From Pseudarthrobacter sp. NamE2 (GTDB taxonomy: Bacteria; Actinomycetota; Actinomycetes; Actinomycetales; Micrococcaceae), in NCBI RefSeq assembly GCF_005796205.1, contig NZ_VAHN01000005.1, forward strand, positions 175,244-239,243: a stretch of 64,000 bases of DNA. Reading direction: 5' to 3'. Below the pieces are notes generated by a model, which had not been told where the DNA came from, made no database searches, and was given only the letters and a program-made list of their open reading frames with translations. The translations under genes were made by a program, and so were the position numbers. This document shows positions 44,580-54,767 of this stretch, piece after piece; positions within the stretch are counted from its first letter, which is position 1; every line of letters begins with the position of its first letter.

Positions 44580-46577
44580 TTACCTGTATTTGCGGTGCAG
44601 GCTGTCCTTCTTCGAGGGGCCGGGGGAGGCGTCGGCAATCCATGGGCCGGTCCCCTCTGACTGGTCCAGGATGCCTTCCTCCAGCCAGGTGTATTCTCCG
44701 GCGAGGACCTTCCGCGTGAGGCCGTGGTCGCCGTCGTCCGTGTTCCGCCACAACTGGTCAAAGTACTCGTCCACGCGGACGCGGGCCTGCTCACAATACG
44801 CCTCAGCCAGCTCGTAGGCGCTCGCCGCCCGCTCCGGTGCGGTATGCAGGAGCATCTCTGCGCGGGTGCAGCAGGCCGTCATGGCGAACAGCTCGGCGCC
44901 GATGTCCACGATGCGGCCCAGGAACGCCTGCTTTCGCTCCAGCTTCGCCTGCCAGCGGCCCATGCCGTAAAAGGTCTGCCGGGCCAGGCGCCTTGATGAG
45001 CGCTCCACAAAGCGCAGATGCTTGGCCAGCCGGCCGAATTCGCCGTAGGAGCGCGGGTCCATGCCGGCACCGGCCACGAGCTTGGGCAGCCACTTTGCGT
45101 AAAAGCCGGAAGCGCCGACGGCGGCCCTCGCCTTGTCCTGCAGGCTTGCGTCCATGGACGCAAGGTCCCCCGCGGCGGCAAGGTGCGCGTCCACGGCTTC
45201 ACGGGCGATAAGGAGGCGCATGATCTCAGAGGAGCCTTCGAAAATTCTGTTGATGCGCAGGTCCCGCAGTTGCTGCTCGGCCGGAACGGCCCTTTCGCCC
45301 CGTGCCGCCAGCGATTCGGCTGTCTCGAAGCCGCGCCCGCCCCGGATCTGAACCAGTTCGTCAGCGATGCGGCAGCTGATTTCGGTTGCCCACAGCTTGG
45401 CCAGCGCCGCCTCGATCCGGACGTCCTTCTGGCCGGAGTCTGCCAGCTCGGCGGACAACTCGAAAACCGCGTCCAGGGCAAAGGCGGAAGCGGCAATGTA
45501 GGCGATTTTCTTTCCCACGGCCTCATGTTCACCCACCGGCCTGCCCCATTGAGTGCGGGCGTTGGACCATTCCCGGGCGATTTTCAAGCTCCAGCGGCCC
45601 GAGGCGACGCACAGCGCGGGAATGGACAGCCGCCCTGTGTTAAGGGTGGTGAGCGCGATCTTCAGGCCCTGGCCTTCGCGGCCCAGCCGGTTGGCTGCGG
45701 GCACCCGCACCTGGTGGAACCGGGTGACGCCGTTTTCGATGCCGCGCAGGCCCATAAAGGCGTTGCGGTTCTCCACCGTGATGCCCGGCGAGTCCATGTC
45801 CACCACGAAGGCGCTGATGCCGCCCTTGTGTTTGGTGCCGTCCGGGCCGGTGTAGGCGGGCACCACCGCCATCACCACTACAAGTTCGGCGATCACACCG
45901 TTGGTGGTCCAAAGCTTTACGCCGTCCAGAAGGTACGCCTCGCCGTCGTCCGTTGGCGTTGCGGTGCTGCCCATCCGGGCGGGATCGCTGCCCACGTCCG
46001 GTTCTGTAAGGAGGAACGCGGTGATGGCACCGGCGGCGCAACGGGGCAGGTACTCGCGTTTCTGTTCCGCGGTGCCGAACACCTTCACGGGCTCCGGGAC
46101 GCCGATGGACTGGTGTGCTGACAGTAGTGCTCCCAGGCTGGGGTGCACGCTGCCCAGCAGGGCAAGGGCGCGCCCGTAGTAGACAAGGGAGAGGCCCAGG
46201 CCGCCGTACTCCTCCGGGATTTTCATGCCGAAGACTCCCAGTTCGGCAAGGCTCCGGATGTATTCGTCCGGGATCTTTGCCTCGCGCTCGATGACGCGGC
46301 CGTCCATGGTCCGGGCGAAGGTGGTGAGTCGCGCCATAAAAGCCTCACCGCGCTCAACGTCTGCCGGGTCCGGGGTGGGCCACGGGTGCACCAGTCCCAG
46401 GTCGAAGCTGCCAAGGTACAGGCCCTTGGCGAAGCTGGGGCGGTCCCATCCTGACTCGCGCGCGGCCTCGGCGACGGCGCGGGCATCGGCGGCGGTGGCC
46501 CCGGCACCGATCTTGCCGGCAGGGACGGTGGCTTCCTCTGGAGCGTCGGTGGACGGAGTGTCAGTTGCGGAGGTCAT
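44580..46577 (-). CDS. Acyl-CoA dehydrogenase, long form
   Basis: Flavoenzyme of 665 residues in beta-oxidation or acyl-CoA metabolism. The ACAD core (~85-465) has IPEEYGGLGLSLVYYGRALA, the FAD/substrate segments LTEPDVGSDPA and TTNGVIAELV, and the catalytic-glutamate region IFEGSSEIMR. The C-terminal ~200 residues extend the protein as in VLCAD/ACAD9-like enzymes. The ATG at 46577 follows AAGGAG by 8 nt. It is not adjacent to other fatty-acid genes. Confidence 0.9.
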   Translation of the reverse strand: MTSATDTPSTDAPEEATVPAGKIGAGATAADARAVAEAARESGWDRPSFAKGLYLGSFDLGLVHPWPTPDPADVERGEAFMARLTTFARTMDGRVIEREAKIPDEYIRSLAELGVFGMKIPEEYGGLGLSLVYYGRALALLGSVHPSLGALLSAHQSIGVPEPVKVFGTAEQKREYLPRCAAGAITAFLLTEPDVGSDPARMGSTATPTDDGEAYLLDGVKLWTTNGVIAELVVVMAVVPAYTGPDGTKHKGGISAFVVDMDSPGITVENRNAFMGLRGIENGVTRFHQVRVPAANRLGREGQGLKIALTTLNTGRLSIPALCVASGRWSLKIAREWSNARTQWGRPVGEHEAVGKKIAYIAASAFALDAVFELSAELADSGQKDVRIEAALAKLWATEISCRIADELVQIRGGRGFETAESLAARGERAVPAEQQLRDLRINRIFEGSSEIMRLLIAREAVDAHLAAAGDLASMDASLQDKARAAVGASGFYAKWLPKLVAGAGMDPRSYGEFGRLAKHLRFVERSSRRLARQTFYGMGRWQAKLERKQAFLGRIVDIGAELFAMTACCTRAEMLLHTAPERAASAYELAEAYCEQARVRVDEYFDQLWRNTDDGDHGLTRKVLAGEYTWLEEGILDQSEGTGPWIADASPGPSKKDSLHRKYR

Positions 46578-46638
46578 GGGTTATCTCCTTGGCCGGATTG
46601 GCCGCTGTAGCCATGGATCCGCCGGGTTGGAGAACCCT

Positions 46639-46941
46639 TTAGCTGTCCCTCAATATTACCCGCGGGTAGGTTCCGGTACTAGGGGCGGGCTGGGGCTGGA
46701 AGTCGCCAGAAACGTCCACTGTTGACGCGTGGTGCACCAGCCGGTCCCAAGCGGAGTTGATGCCGTGGACAACTGCCAGGAGCGTGTTCGCAACCACCAT
46801 CCACGTCAGCTTCCCTGCTCCCGCCAGCACCAGGGCAATCAGTCCGGCGGCGAGGACGAAGGCTGCCAGGATGAACGCGAACACGAGCGTTCCGATAAAG
46901 ACCAGAGTGCCGGTTTCGAGCGAGCTGATGTCGAACTGCAT
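46639..46941 (-). CDS. Small membrane protein
   Basis: Protein of 100 residues: TM-rich N-terminal half (LVFIGTLVFAFILAAFVLAA, LIALVLAGAGKLTWMVVANT) and a polar tail (STGTYPRVILRDS). Unrecognised. The pattern (L)VLAGxG(K/R)L is shared with the gene at 42317. The ATG at 46941 was chosen; the longer frame would add a non-homologous leader. Divergent from jetA. Confidence 0.6.
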   Translation of the reverse strand: MQFDISSLETGTLVFIGTLVFAFILAAFVLAAGLIALVLAGAGKLTWMVVANTLLAVVHGINSAWDRLVHHASTVDVSGDFQPQPAPSTGTYPRVILRDS

Positions 46942-47187
46942 GAATCCCCCTGTTGCGACGTTGCGAAGGCCCAAAGTTGCTGTGGCGAAGACCAGTAGCA
47001 GAAGAGTAGGGGGACTGCTTTGCGCGGAGCCAGAGCCGCGGCACTCCAAAACGGCGGTTGATATGGGATCGAAATCCTACGCAGAAGTAGGTCACGGAGC
47101 GGTCGCGGGCACTGGGCTAACCTTGTAGCTGGCAGTTTTCCGTCCCTGCCGCCGCCCCCCGCCCTGTAAACAGCCCAAGGAGAGTGT

Positions 47188-48645
47188 GTGCCCCGCTCCG
47201 CCAGGTCATCCGCTGACGCCATCAGCGCCCGGCTCCGGGACCTCGAACTCCTGACGAAAGGGCCTGCCTGGGCGTTGACCCGGTCGGCGCCCTGGGTGAT
47301 CGCCGTGCTCCAGGCGTCCTTTACCCGCACCCGGCCGCAGCTGCCCCTCGAGGAGTTCCATGCCGACGTCGACTCCTTCCTTGAGGAGCTCCGCCGCCAG
47401 GATCCGGGGCTGGGCGGAGGAGCCAACGGGAAGACTTTCGGCGATGAGTGGACGCGCCGGCAGTTCCTGACCCGCCGCAACCACTCCGGCCAGATCGTCT
47501 ATGAGGTGACCGAGCCTGCCGCCCGCGTCCTCGCCTTCCTGGACAGCCTGTCCAGCGAGCGGTCCACCTTGAACGGGTCCCGTTTGGGCACGTTGCTCGG
47601 CGACGTTGAAAAGCTCGCCAACGAGACCAACCCGGACCAGAGCGCCCGCCTTGAGGCGCTGGAAGAGGAAATTGAGGAGCGCCAGCAGCTGATCCAGGAC
47701 ATCAGCAGCGGCGAGTTCGACGGACTGCTGGATGATGACGAAGCGGTGGAGGCCGCCGGGAACATCCTCGACCTCGCTGCCAGCCTTCCCGCTGACTACA
47801 AGAAGATGCGTGACCGCATCGAGGAACTGGTGGGCGAACTGCGCAACCAGATCATCGAGGAGTCGTTGACCAAGGGTGCCACCATGGCCCAGGTGCTGGA
47901 GGCGGACAAGCGGCTCCGGCAGAGCCCGGAGGGCAGGACCTTCCGTTCCTTCACCGCTTTCCTGGAGGACCCGCAGCAGCAGCTGAGGTTCCGCTCCGCC
48001 ATTGGCGAGGTGCTGAGCCGGCAGTTCGCGGACGATCTGTCCCCAGAGGACCGCGAGACCCTGAAGAACCTCGTCGCTGAACTGCGGCACCAGCACAGCC
48101 AGATCCAGCGAATCTACGGCAAGCTCAGCGAGAGCCTCAACACATACGTCCAGAGCGACGACTTCCGCCAGTCGGTGCGGCTTCGCCAGGTGCTGCGCGA
48201 GGCAGAGCAGGCTATCCGGGCCATGCCGTATGAGCGTGACCGGCCCGGGCTGGTGCCGGGGCCCGTGCTGTACAACGCGGGCTTCGAGTCGCTCTCCATG
48301 GTGAAGCTCTTCGATCCCGACGAGTTCGCCGCGCCGCCCAAGCTTGCCGACCCTATCGCGTTCACCGCTTCGGACCGGGTGCGCTCGCCGAGGACCGGCA
48401 AAGCCAAAGCCCAGGTCATCCGGGCCGCTTTGGCCGGGGCCTCAACTCTGAGCGAGGCCTGGCAGCAGCTGCCGCCGGAGGAGCAGCACATCAACTCCAT
48501 CCGGGCACTCCTCGCGGAGGCCCTGCACGCCGGGGCCGACTTCAACCGTGGGGCCGTGGAAGACCTGGACTTTGAACAGATAGACGGCACCACACGCAGG
48601 GCCTACCTGCCGCTGGTCACGCTCGCAAAGGATTCCGATGACTGA
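47188..48645 (+). CDS. jetA: DUF3375 protein, JetA/MksF-like subunit
   Basis: Protein of 485 residues, equivalent to JetA (kleisin-like) of Wadjet / MksF. The N-terminal winged-helix region is RARDLELL-type ([20 protein letters not shown]), with [16 protein letters not shown] following and long helices in the middle (residues ~150-360). GTG 47188 has AAGGAG 5 nt upstream. Its stop overlaps the jetB ATG by 8 nt. In known systems the kleisin bridges the SMC heads. Confidence 0.85.
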   Translation: MPRSARSSADAISARLRDLELLTKGPAWALTRSAPWVIAVLQASFTRTRPQLPLEEFHADVDSFLEELRRQDPGLGGGANGKTFGDEWTRRQFLTRRNHSGQIVYEVTEPAARVLAFLDSLSSERSTLNGSRLGTLLGDVEKLANETNPDQSARLEALEEEIEERQQLIQDISSGEFDGLLDDDEAVEAAGNILDLAASLPADYKKMRDRIEELVGELRNQIIEESLTKGATMAQVLEADKRLRQSPEGRTFRSFTAFLEDPQQQLRFRSAIGEVLSRQFADDLSPEDRETLKNLVAELRHQHSQIQRIYGKLSESLNTYVQSDDFRQSVRLRQVLREAEQAIRAMPYERDRPGLVPGPVLYNAGFESLSMVKLFDPDEFAAPPKLADPIAFTASDRVRSPRTGKAKAQVIRAALAGASTLSEAWQQLPPEEQHINSIRALLAEALHAGADFNRGAVEDLDFEQIDGTTRRAYLPLVTLAKDSDD

Positions 48646-49483
48646 GGTTACAAACGCTACGAGCACAACGGACACTGAGCGACCCTTTGCGGCTGCCGTC
48701 TCACCCCGCGATACCTTCGTGGACGGTGCCGCCCTGTTCCCCGGAGACACCGGGGTGCTCCCGATGAAGGTGCGGCAGGCGCTGGTCAAGCTTTTGAAGG
48801 GTCCGTACATCGACGGCGGCCGCGACGAGAAGCTGTGGACCGTGCTGCTGGACAACCAGGTGATCCTGCGGAGCCGGCTGTCCGAGCTCTTCCTGACGAT
48901 GCAGCTGGACCACGAGCGGAAGATCGCCGTCCTCCGTCCGGTGGATCCGGACACAATCGGGGCCAGTGCCCGCTCAAGCATCCTCCGGCAGCAGCGTGCG
49001 CTGAGCCGGGTGGAAACCATCGTGCTGCTCCGGCTGCGGCTCCTGCTCGACCGGCACGTGACTGCCCAGACCGACCCCACCATTACCCGTGAGGAGATCG
49101 CAGACCTGCTGGCCCACTACCAGCCGGCCGGCCAGCAGGACGCGCTCCGCGACTCGGACGTCGTCACCCGCGCCATCACAAAGCTCCTGGCCCGCCAGCT
49201 TCTCCTCCCCACCGGCCTGGACGACGTCTACACCATCTCTAACGCCCTGCCCCTGGCGCTCCCGTTCGAAAACATCGGCGACATCCCGGCCCACATCGAA
49301 GCCCTGGTCGCAGCATCAACAGACCAGTCAGGAACAGAACCCCTCCTCGACCTCGACGCCGACCCGGTCCCGGAGGACGACGACGCCGATGCCGCCCCCG
49401 CCCCTTCGCCGGTGGCTGCGCAGGTTTCCGGTGGTGCCGCGGCAGGCGAGGGCGCGTCGGAAGCTGAAGGAGAATCCAAGTGA
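48638..49483 (+). CDS. jetB: DUF4194 protein, JetB/MksE-like subunit
   Basis: Protein of 281 residues: winged-helix KITE-like subunit that binds the kleisin. The DUF4194 pattern is seen ([40 protein letters not shown]). The C-terminus is a low-complexity acidic/alanine tail. The stop overlaps the jetC GTG (GTGA). Confidence 0.85.
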   Translation: MTEVTNATSTTDTERPFAAAVSPRDTFVDGAALFPGDTGVLPMKVRQALVKLLKGPYIDGGRDEKLWTVLLDNQVILRSRLSELFLTMQLDHERKIAVLRPVDPDTIGASARSSILRQQRALSRVETIVLLRLRLLLDRHVTAQTDPTITREEIADLLAHYQPAGQQDALRDSDVVTRAITKLLARQLLLPTGLDDVYTISNALPLALPFENIGDIPAHIEALVAASTDQSGTEPLLDLDADPVPEDDDADAAPAPSPVAAQVSGGAAAGEGASEAEGESK

Positions 49484-52400
49484 GTATCGCCAGCATGCTT
49501 CCGATGGGTGAACTCACGAATCCCGGCCAGATGCGGCTTGCCCTGGTGCAGGTGGTCAACTGGGGAACATTCCACGGGGCGCATACGATGCACGTGGACC
49601 GCGACGGGACGCTGTTGACCGGCAACTCGGGCGTAGGCAAATCGACGCTGTTCGATGCGATGCTGCGGGTGTTCGATGCCCGGCCGCGGTCCAATGAGGC
49701 GGCGGCGCAGCGTTCCGGCGGGGCCGTGGAGGACAAGCGCACCACATTCACGTACATGCGGGGCAAGGTGGGCGACAAGGCGGTGGGCGAGGGCTCGGCG
49801 AGTGCGTTCCAGCGGCCGGGCGCCACGTGGTCGGCTGTTGCGCTGACGTTCGATAACGGCGCCGGAACCAAGGTGACCATCTCGGCCCTGTTCGACCTGC
49901 CGAAGAACGGCACGGAATCCAGCGTGGGCCGCTTCTACCTGATCGACAGCACGCCGCTGGACCTGGAAGCCGTGGAGGGGATCGCGGACAAGCGGTTTAC
50001 ACGCGCCGCGCTGGAGGCGATCTTCCCGCACGCCCAGGTCTTCGACGTCCACAAGGCATTCGCGGAACGGTTCCGCCGGCTGCTGGGCATCAACTCGGAC
50101 CAGGCGCTTCCGCTTCTGCGGGTGATCCAGGCGGGCAAGGGCCTGGGCGGCAGCGTCAACACGTTCTTCCGGGACCAGGTGCTTGACGCGCCGGCCACCC
50201 TTGCGGCGGCCGACGACGTGGTGGAGGAATTCAGCAACCTGATGTCCATCCGGCAGCGGCTGGAGGACGTCCGGCAGCAGCGGGACCAGCTCGCGCCGGT
50301 CCCCGCGCTGAACAAGGAGTACGCACAGTCGCTCCTGGACGCGAACCGGCTGCGGGAGCTGGCGGGCGAAGAGTTCGAGGCGTACCGGCAAAAGCTTGCG
50401 GTCACCGTGCATCAAAAGACGCTGGCCCGGTTCAAGGAGCTCGCCCAGGCGAAGGCCAAGGAGTTGGGCGCTGAGCGCACGGTCCGCGACGGCCTGGCCA
50501 AGGAACTCCGCCAGCTGGAGGCCGACTATAACAACCAGGGCGGCAACGCGATCTCGGCCATCGAGCAGTCGCTGGAGAACGCGCGCGTGGGCCTGAAGCT
50601 CCAGCGCCAGGTTGAGGCGGCGGCGCAACAGGCCCTGTCCGACGCCGGGTTGCAGCTTGAGTGGTCGGCTGAGGGCTGGGAGCAGGCGCACGAGCAGGCG
50701 GCCGCCAGGTCCGCAGAGCTGAAGGACGATTCGCAGGCCCTCCAGGAGCTGCGGTTCGAGGCCTTTGATGCCCACGCGACCAAAAAACGCGAGCTCGCCG
50801 CGGCTGAGCAGGAGCTCGTCTCCCTGAAGACGCGCAAATCCCTGCTGCCGCCGTCGAGCATTGAAAACCGCGCCGCCATTGCCGCCGCCACCGGCATCCC
50901 GGAGGACCGGATGCCGTTCGCGGGCGAGCTGATGGACCTGGCCGAGGGCGAGGAGCGCTGGCGGCCTGCCGCCGAGCGGGCCCTCCGCAGCCTTGCCACC
51001 ACGCTGCTGGTGCCCGGCGAGCATTTCGGCGCCGTCACCCGCTACCTGAACGACAACAATGTCCGCGGCGCATTGCGCGCCGTGGACGTGTCCAAGCCGC
51101 TCGCCGGGGGCGCCCTGGCGGCGGAGGACGCACGCGACGGCGACCTGCTCACCAAACTGGACATCCTCACCGCTGGCGCGGCTGCTGAAGCCGGGACCTG
51201 GGTCCGCGAGCGGATTGCCCTGGACTTCGCCTACCCGTGCGTGGTGGACCCGGACGAGCTTGCTGTGCTGGACAAGGGCCTGAGCCTGGGCGGCGTGGTG
51301 AAGCGTAACCGCCACACCGTTGAGAAGGATGACCGGTTCACCAGCCGGCAGGATTACGTCCTGGGCTTCGACAACGCTGCCAAGCTGGAGCTGGTGGCCG
51401 GCCAGGTGGAGGACCTGCGGCAGGAGGTTGCCAAGGCCGCGGAGCTCGCGCAGAGCCGCGAGGACTCGCACCAGGGCATGAGCCGGCAGCTGGATGCGCT
51501 GCGCCGGATTGCCGAGGACGACCGTTCGTGGGAGCAGGTGTCCGCTGCGGTGGCAGCGGAGGAGCTGGCGCGCATCGAACAGCGGCTGAAGGACGCGCTG
51601 GCGGCGCAGGCGGACCTGGAGCCTCTTCGTGCCACCATCGAGGAGGTCCGGCAGAAGCACCAGTCCAGTACCGAGGCCGCTGCTGTGCTGCAGAGCGAGT
51701 ACAAGGCCCTGGACCGGCAGCTGACCGCTGCCGATGCGGTGCTGGAAAGTGCCCGTGAACGCCTGGCCCAGGCGCCGCCGTCGGACGCTGCCGTGGCGGC
51801 GCTGGAGCCGTACTTCGCCGATTTCGGCGATGTGACGGAGATGCACGAGCTGGACAACCTGGCCAACCGGGTCCGGACTGCCTTGATGGCCGAACTTCAT
51901 GCAGCCGAGTCCCGAGGGCAAGCAACTGCCGAACGGCTCACGCGGATCTTCGAGGGCTTTGTGCGGGAGTGGGGCAGCGCCATCTCGGCGGACCACGGCA
52001 CAAGCATCGGCGCCGCCGGCGAATTCGAGAGCCGCTACCACGCCATCGTGAGCGACGGGCTGCCCGCGCAGGAGGCTGAGTTCCGGCAGTTCTTCAACCA
52101 GCGGACGCATGAATCCTTCAGTACCCTGCTGCACCTGCTGGACGAGGAGCGGCGCTCCATCACCAGCCGGATCCTGCCGCTGAACGGCATCCTGTCCCAG
52201 GTGAACTTCCACGAGGGCAGCTACCTGGAACTCGATATCAAGCAGACCCTGCCGCCCACCGCCAAGCAGTTCAAGGACGCCATCCAAAACGCGCTCAAGG
52301 CCCGTCACACCCGGCCGGCCCGCACTGAAGCGGGACGGACGGAAGCGCTGGACGACGACGCGGAGCTCACCGCCCGCTACAAGTCGCTGGAGACCCTGGT

Positions 52401-52932
52401 GAAGCGGCTGGGCTCGCAGGCCCCGGAGGACCGACGCTGGCGTGCCGAGGTGCTGGACGTCCGCGGGCACCTGTTCATTCAGTGCAAGGAGCACCGCGAG
52501 GTCACCGGACCCCGCGGCGGCAAGAAGACCGAGGTCTTTATGCACGCGGACACCGGCTCGATGTCCGGCGGCGAGCGGCAGCGCTTCACCGCGTTCATCA
52601 TGGCTGCCGCGCTGAGCTACCAGCTGGGGATCGCCGAGCAGGGCTTCACCACCTACGGCACCGTGATGATGGATGAGGCATTTGTGCTGGCCTCGGAGGA
52701 ATTTGCCGGTGCCGGCATTAAGGCGCTGCACGAGTTCGGTTTCCAGCTGCTGCTGGCCGCACCGGAGAACGTGATCGACCTGTCCAGGCACCTTGGGTCG
52801 GTCACCGAGATCCTTCGGGACCGGCGCACCAACCGCTCCGGAGTCCTCACCGCTCCGGTCATCAAGCCGCTGCCGGGCGAGGAAGGGGCATGGCGCTCGG
52901 AGGCGAATCCGGTGGACATCGTCCTGCGCTGA
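49480..52932 (+). CDS. jetC: SMC-like ATPase, JetC/MksB-like subunit
   Basis: Protein of 1150 residues. Walker [10 protein letters not shown] at 48-56 follows [11 protein letters not shown]; long coiled-coil arms occupy about 260-990; the ABC signature MSGGERQRF begins at 1028 and Walker B VMMDEA at 1062-1067. The DNA loop-extruding ATPase of the complex. All ATP motifs look intact. The following genes are unrelated. Confidence 0.88.
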   Translation: MSIASMLPMGELTNPGQMRLALVQVVNWGTFHGAHTMHVDRDGTLLTGNSGVGKSTLFDAMLRVFDARPRSNEAAAQRSGGAVEDKRTTFTYMRGKVGDKAVGEGSASAFQRPGATWSAVALTFDNGAGTKVTISALFDLPKNGTESSVGRFYLIDSTPLDLEAVEGIADKRFTRAALEAIFPHAQVFDVHKAFAERFRRLLGINSDQALPLLRVIQAGKGLGGSVNTFFRDQVLDAPATLAAADDVVEEFSNLMSIRQRLEDVRQQRDQLAPVPALNKEYAQSLLDANRLRELAGEEFEAYRQKLAVTVHQKTLARFKELAQAKAKELGAERTVRDGLAKELRQLEADYNNQGGNAISAIEQSLENARVGLKLQRQVEAAAQQALSDAGLQLEWSAEGWEQAHEQAAARSAELKDDSQALQELRFEAFDAHATKKRELAAAEQELVSLKTRKSLLPPSSIENRAAIAAATGIPEDRMPFAGELMDLAEGEERWRPAAERALRSLATTLLVPGEHFGAVTRYLNDNNVRGALRAVDVSKPLAGGALAAEDARDGDLLTKLDILTAGAAAEAGTWVRERIALDFAYPCVVDPDELAVLDKGLSLGGVVKRNRHTVEKDDRFTSRQDYVLGFDNAAKLELVAGQVEDLRQEVAKAAELAQSREDSHQGMSRQLDALRRIAEDDRSWEQVSAAVAAEELARIEQRLKDALAAQADLEPLRATIEEVRQKHQSSTEAAAVLQSEYKALDRQLTAADAVLESARERLAQAPPSDAAVAALEPYFADFGDVTEMHELDNLANRVRTALMAELHAAESRGQATAERLTRIFEGFVREWGSAISADHGTSIGAAGEFESRYHAIVSDGLPAQEAEFRQFFNQRTHESFSTLLHLLDEERRSITSRILPLNGILSQVNFHEGSYLELDIKQTLPPTAKQFKDAIQNALKARHTRPARTEAGRTEALDDDAELTARYKSLETLVKRLGSQAPEDRRWRAEVLDVRGHLFIQCKEHREVTGPRGGKKTEVFMHADTGSMSGGERQRFTAFIMAAALSYQLGIAEQGFTTYGTVMMDEAFVLASEEFAGAGIKALHEFGFQLLLAAPENVIDLSRHLGSVTEILRDRRTNRSGVLTAPVIKPLPGEEGAWRSEANPVDIVLR

Positions 52933-53122
52933 AGTAACGGCAGCCGGAGCGACATAACAAGTTGATGGATTTAATGCCCGGCTCTGGTGACCGGTCTTTC
53001 TGCTGTGCCACTCTGGGCTTCACCAGCTCACCTCGCCAGAGTAATTCCCATAGGTACTGCGGACTGCTGGGTCCCGCACTGTTCCCCAAGAGAACGACGG
53101 CGTCCTCTTCAAAGGCACTGCC

Positions 53123-53825
53123 ATGCGCCTACAACGCGCGTCATTCTTCCTCGCTGCAACCGCGATTCTTCCTCGCTGCAACCGCGGCCGCAGCGCTGTC
53201 CCTGGCCGGCTGCGCCGAGACCTCTCCAGGGGTATCGGGCCCGGCCACAGAGCCGGCGGTGGAGGCAACCACAACCAGCCCGCCGCCAACCGTCGTTCCC
53301 GCGGCCACATCTTCGCCCGTTCCCAAAGGGCCGGTGGCCTTCACGTTCGCAGACGGCCGGCTGTCCTTTGCATACCCGGAGGGCTGGAGTGTCAAGCATG
53401 AGCAGGTGTCGGCGTCGCCCGCCGTGGAGACGGCCACCGTCTACAATGCCAGCGGCAAGGAGCAGATCAATATCTACTACAGCCAGGTTGGTGACGCCAC
53501 GGCGGGGCCCGGCACCAGGAACGTGGTCGAGACGGATCCGGTACCGGGGCTGACCGGTGCTTCCGTTCCCACACCCCATTCGTCGTTCTTTGTTGATCGA
53601 ACCGAAAGCGGTGCGCAGTACCGCATGGGACTTACTCCCGGCTTGCCAGTCTCCCCGGAGGGGCAGGTGCAGTACGGGCTCGTGAAGCTTGGTGACCGCA
53701 TCTTGAGTGCGGACGTGCTGTTCACCGAACCGCGGTTCGAAGGGGATGAGGCGGCCCAAATTTGGTACTGGAGTGATGAGGGCCGGGCGCTGAAGTCCGT
53801 CCTTATGAGCTTCTCCTACCGCTGA
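53123..53825 (+). pseudogene. Lipoprotein gene frameshifted by a 22-bp tandem duplication
   Basis: The natural ATG at 53123 starts MRLQRASFFLAATA, a lipoprotein signal peptide, but translation then leaves the frame of the ~210-codon body that encodes a surface domain (AFTFADGRLSFAYPEGWSVK...SVLMSFSYR). Removing one copy of the duplicated 22 bp (53143-53164 / 53165-53186) joins ATG to LSLAGC, a perfect lipobox. The in-frame ORF starting at 52962 lacks such a start. The body resembles PsbP-like or uncharacterised actinobacterial lipoproteins. Confidence 0.8.
53143..53186 (+). repeat. Exact 22-bp tandem direct repeat
   Basis: Two identical 22-bp copies (53143-53164 and 53165-53186) lie inside the signal-peptide coding region. 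22 is not a multiple of three, so each gain or loss of a copy switches the frame. Confidence 0.95.
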
Positions 53826-53838
53826 CCGGCAGCTGAGA

Positions 53839-53870
53839 AAGCCCTCCTTCACAGGGATGAGGGAGGGCTT
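53839..53870 (+). terminator. Hairpin terminator after the lipoprotein gene
   Basis: A 9-bp perfect stem (53839-53847 and 53862-53870, AAGCCCTCC / GGAGGGCTT) lies 14 nt after the lipoprotein stop; it may also serve the convergent gene at 53901. Confidence 0.7.
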
Positions 53871-53900
53871 CCTCCTGTCCGCCGGGTAGTCAGGCAGCCG

Positions 53901-54395
53901 CTACTTGGCCTGCACCCGGCCCAGGAACTGGGCGGTCCGGTCCTTCAGTCCTTCGATCTGGCGAAGAACGACGTCGGCCGGGTCCGGGTTGATCTCATTA
54001 GCCGGCTGTTCCTTGCGGACGTTCCCGCAGCACAGGAAATCGGCGCAGATAAGCGTGCCCACGGTGTTGCCGTCGCGCCCGGACTGGCCGGCGCGCCTGG
54101 CCACCCACAAAAGCACGTCCTCCTTCGAGAAAACATCGCGGCAAAGCTCACAGAGCACTGAGCGGTTCTTGCGGGCGCCGCCTTCGGGGGCCCGGAGCAT
54201 GACACCGGTAAGGCCCCGGGGCCCGGGCACCACGAGGTAGCCGCGGAGCGGCATCTTGTCGTCCCGCCAGCCCAGGAAGTCCAGGCTTTCCCAGTCCAGG
54301 GAGTCGAAGTCCTTGGGCAGGTTGAGCTTGGCGGCCTCGGACCGGCTGGCGTTGACGAATGATGATCGGATTTGTTGGGGCGTGACTGATTGCAT
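53901..54395 (-). CDS. FBP domain (treble-clef zinc-binding) protein
   Basis: Protein of 164 residues matching the C-terminal FBP domain of the fusidic-acid-resistance/EF-G-binding family. Zinc cysteines appear in CELC and CADFLCCG. ATG 54395; the frame beyond lacks homology. Family members bind elongation factor G and protect it from fusidic acid; this stand-alone version may not. The 372-nt gap to 54768 contains the iron box and no other gene. Confidence 0.82.
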   Translation of the reverse strand: MQSVTPQQIRSSFVNASRSEAAKLNLPKDFDSLDWESLDFLGWRDDKMPLRGYLVVPGPRGLTGVMLRAPEGGARKNRSVLCELCRDVFSKEDVLLWVARRAGQSGRDGNTVGTLICADFLCCGNVRKEQPANEINPDPADVVLRQIEGLKDRTAQFLGRVQAK

Positions 54396-54717
54396 GGGTG
54401 AGCCTTCATAAGAGATGTGAGGTAGCCCGGATGCGGGCAAGGAAAGGTGGGTCAGTCTGTCCCCGCGCAGCAGGCCAAAGCGGCCGCCCCGCTTTCCATG
54501 GCAGCGGGGGCCTTGCCGGCCGTACGCGTGCTCATAACCTCTGGATTCCCATCTCTTGCGCGGGCGGCAGGATGGCCTGCCCGGCAGTCACATCCTGCCA
54601 AAGGCGGCGCACTCTGTCCAAGCCGCCACACCTGCCGCCAGGCAACGACACGCAGGGCTGCTTGTGCCCTTCGTCACGTTCGCCAATAAGATACAGAAAG
54701 CTTGCGTAATAGGAGCG

Positions 54718-54736
54718 AGGATAGGCTAGCCTTACT
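54718..54736. promoter_or_regulatory. Iron box (DmdR/IdeR/DtxR-type operator)
   Basis: ATAGGCTAGCCTTAC contains the perfect palindrome AGGCTAGCCT (54723-54732) and matches the DtxR-family consensus TTAGGTTAGGCTAACCTAA. It sits 31 nt before the siderophore-binding protein ATG and overlaps the probable -10 region. It implies repression of the operon when iron is plentiful. Confidence 0.75.
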
Positions 54737-54767
54737 TGGGTTCGCATCGTTCCACCTAAGGAATTCA

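Noticed and set aside
49228..52791. 1187-codon open frame on the minus strand opposite jetC
   Set aside because: It is the shadow of jetC in GC-rich DNA: no family motif, low-complexity Leu/Gly/Val/Arg composition, and jetC has intact ATPase motifs.
52933..53122. Remnant of jetD after jetC
   Set aside because: No DUF2220- or Toprim-like codons in any frame.
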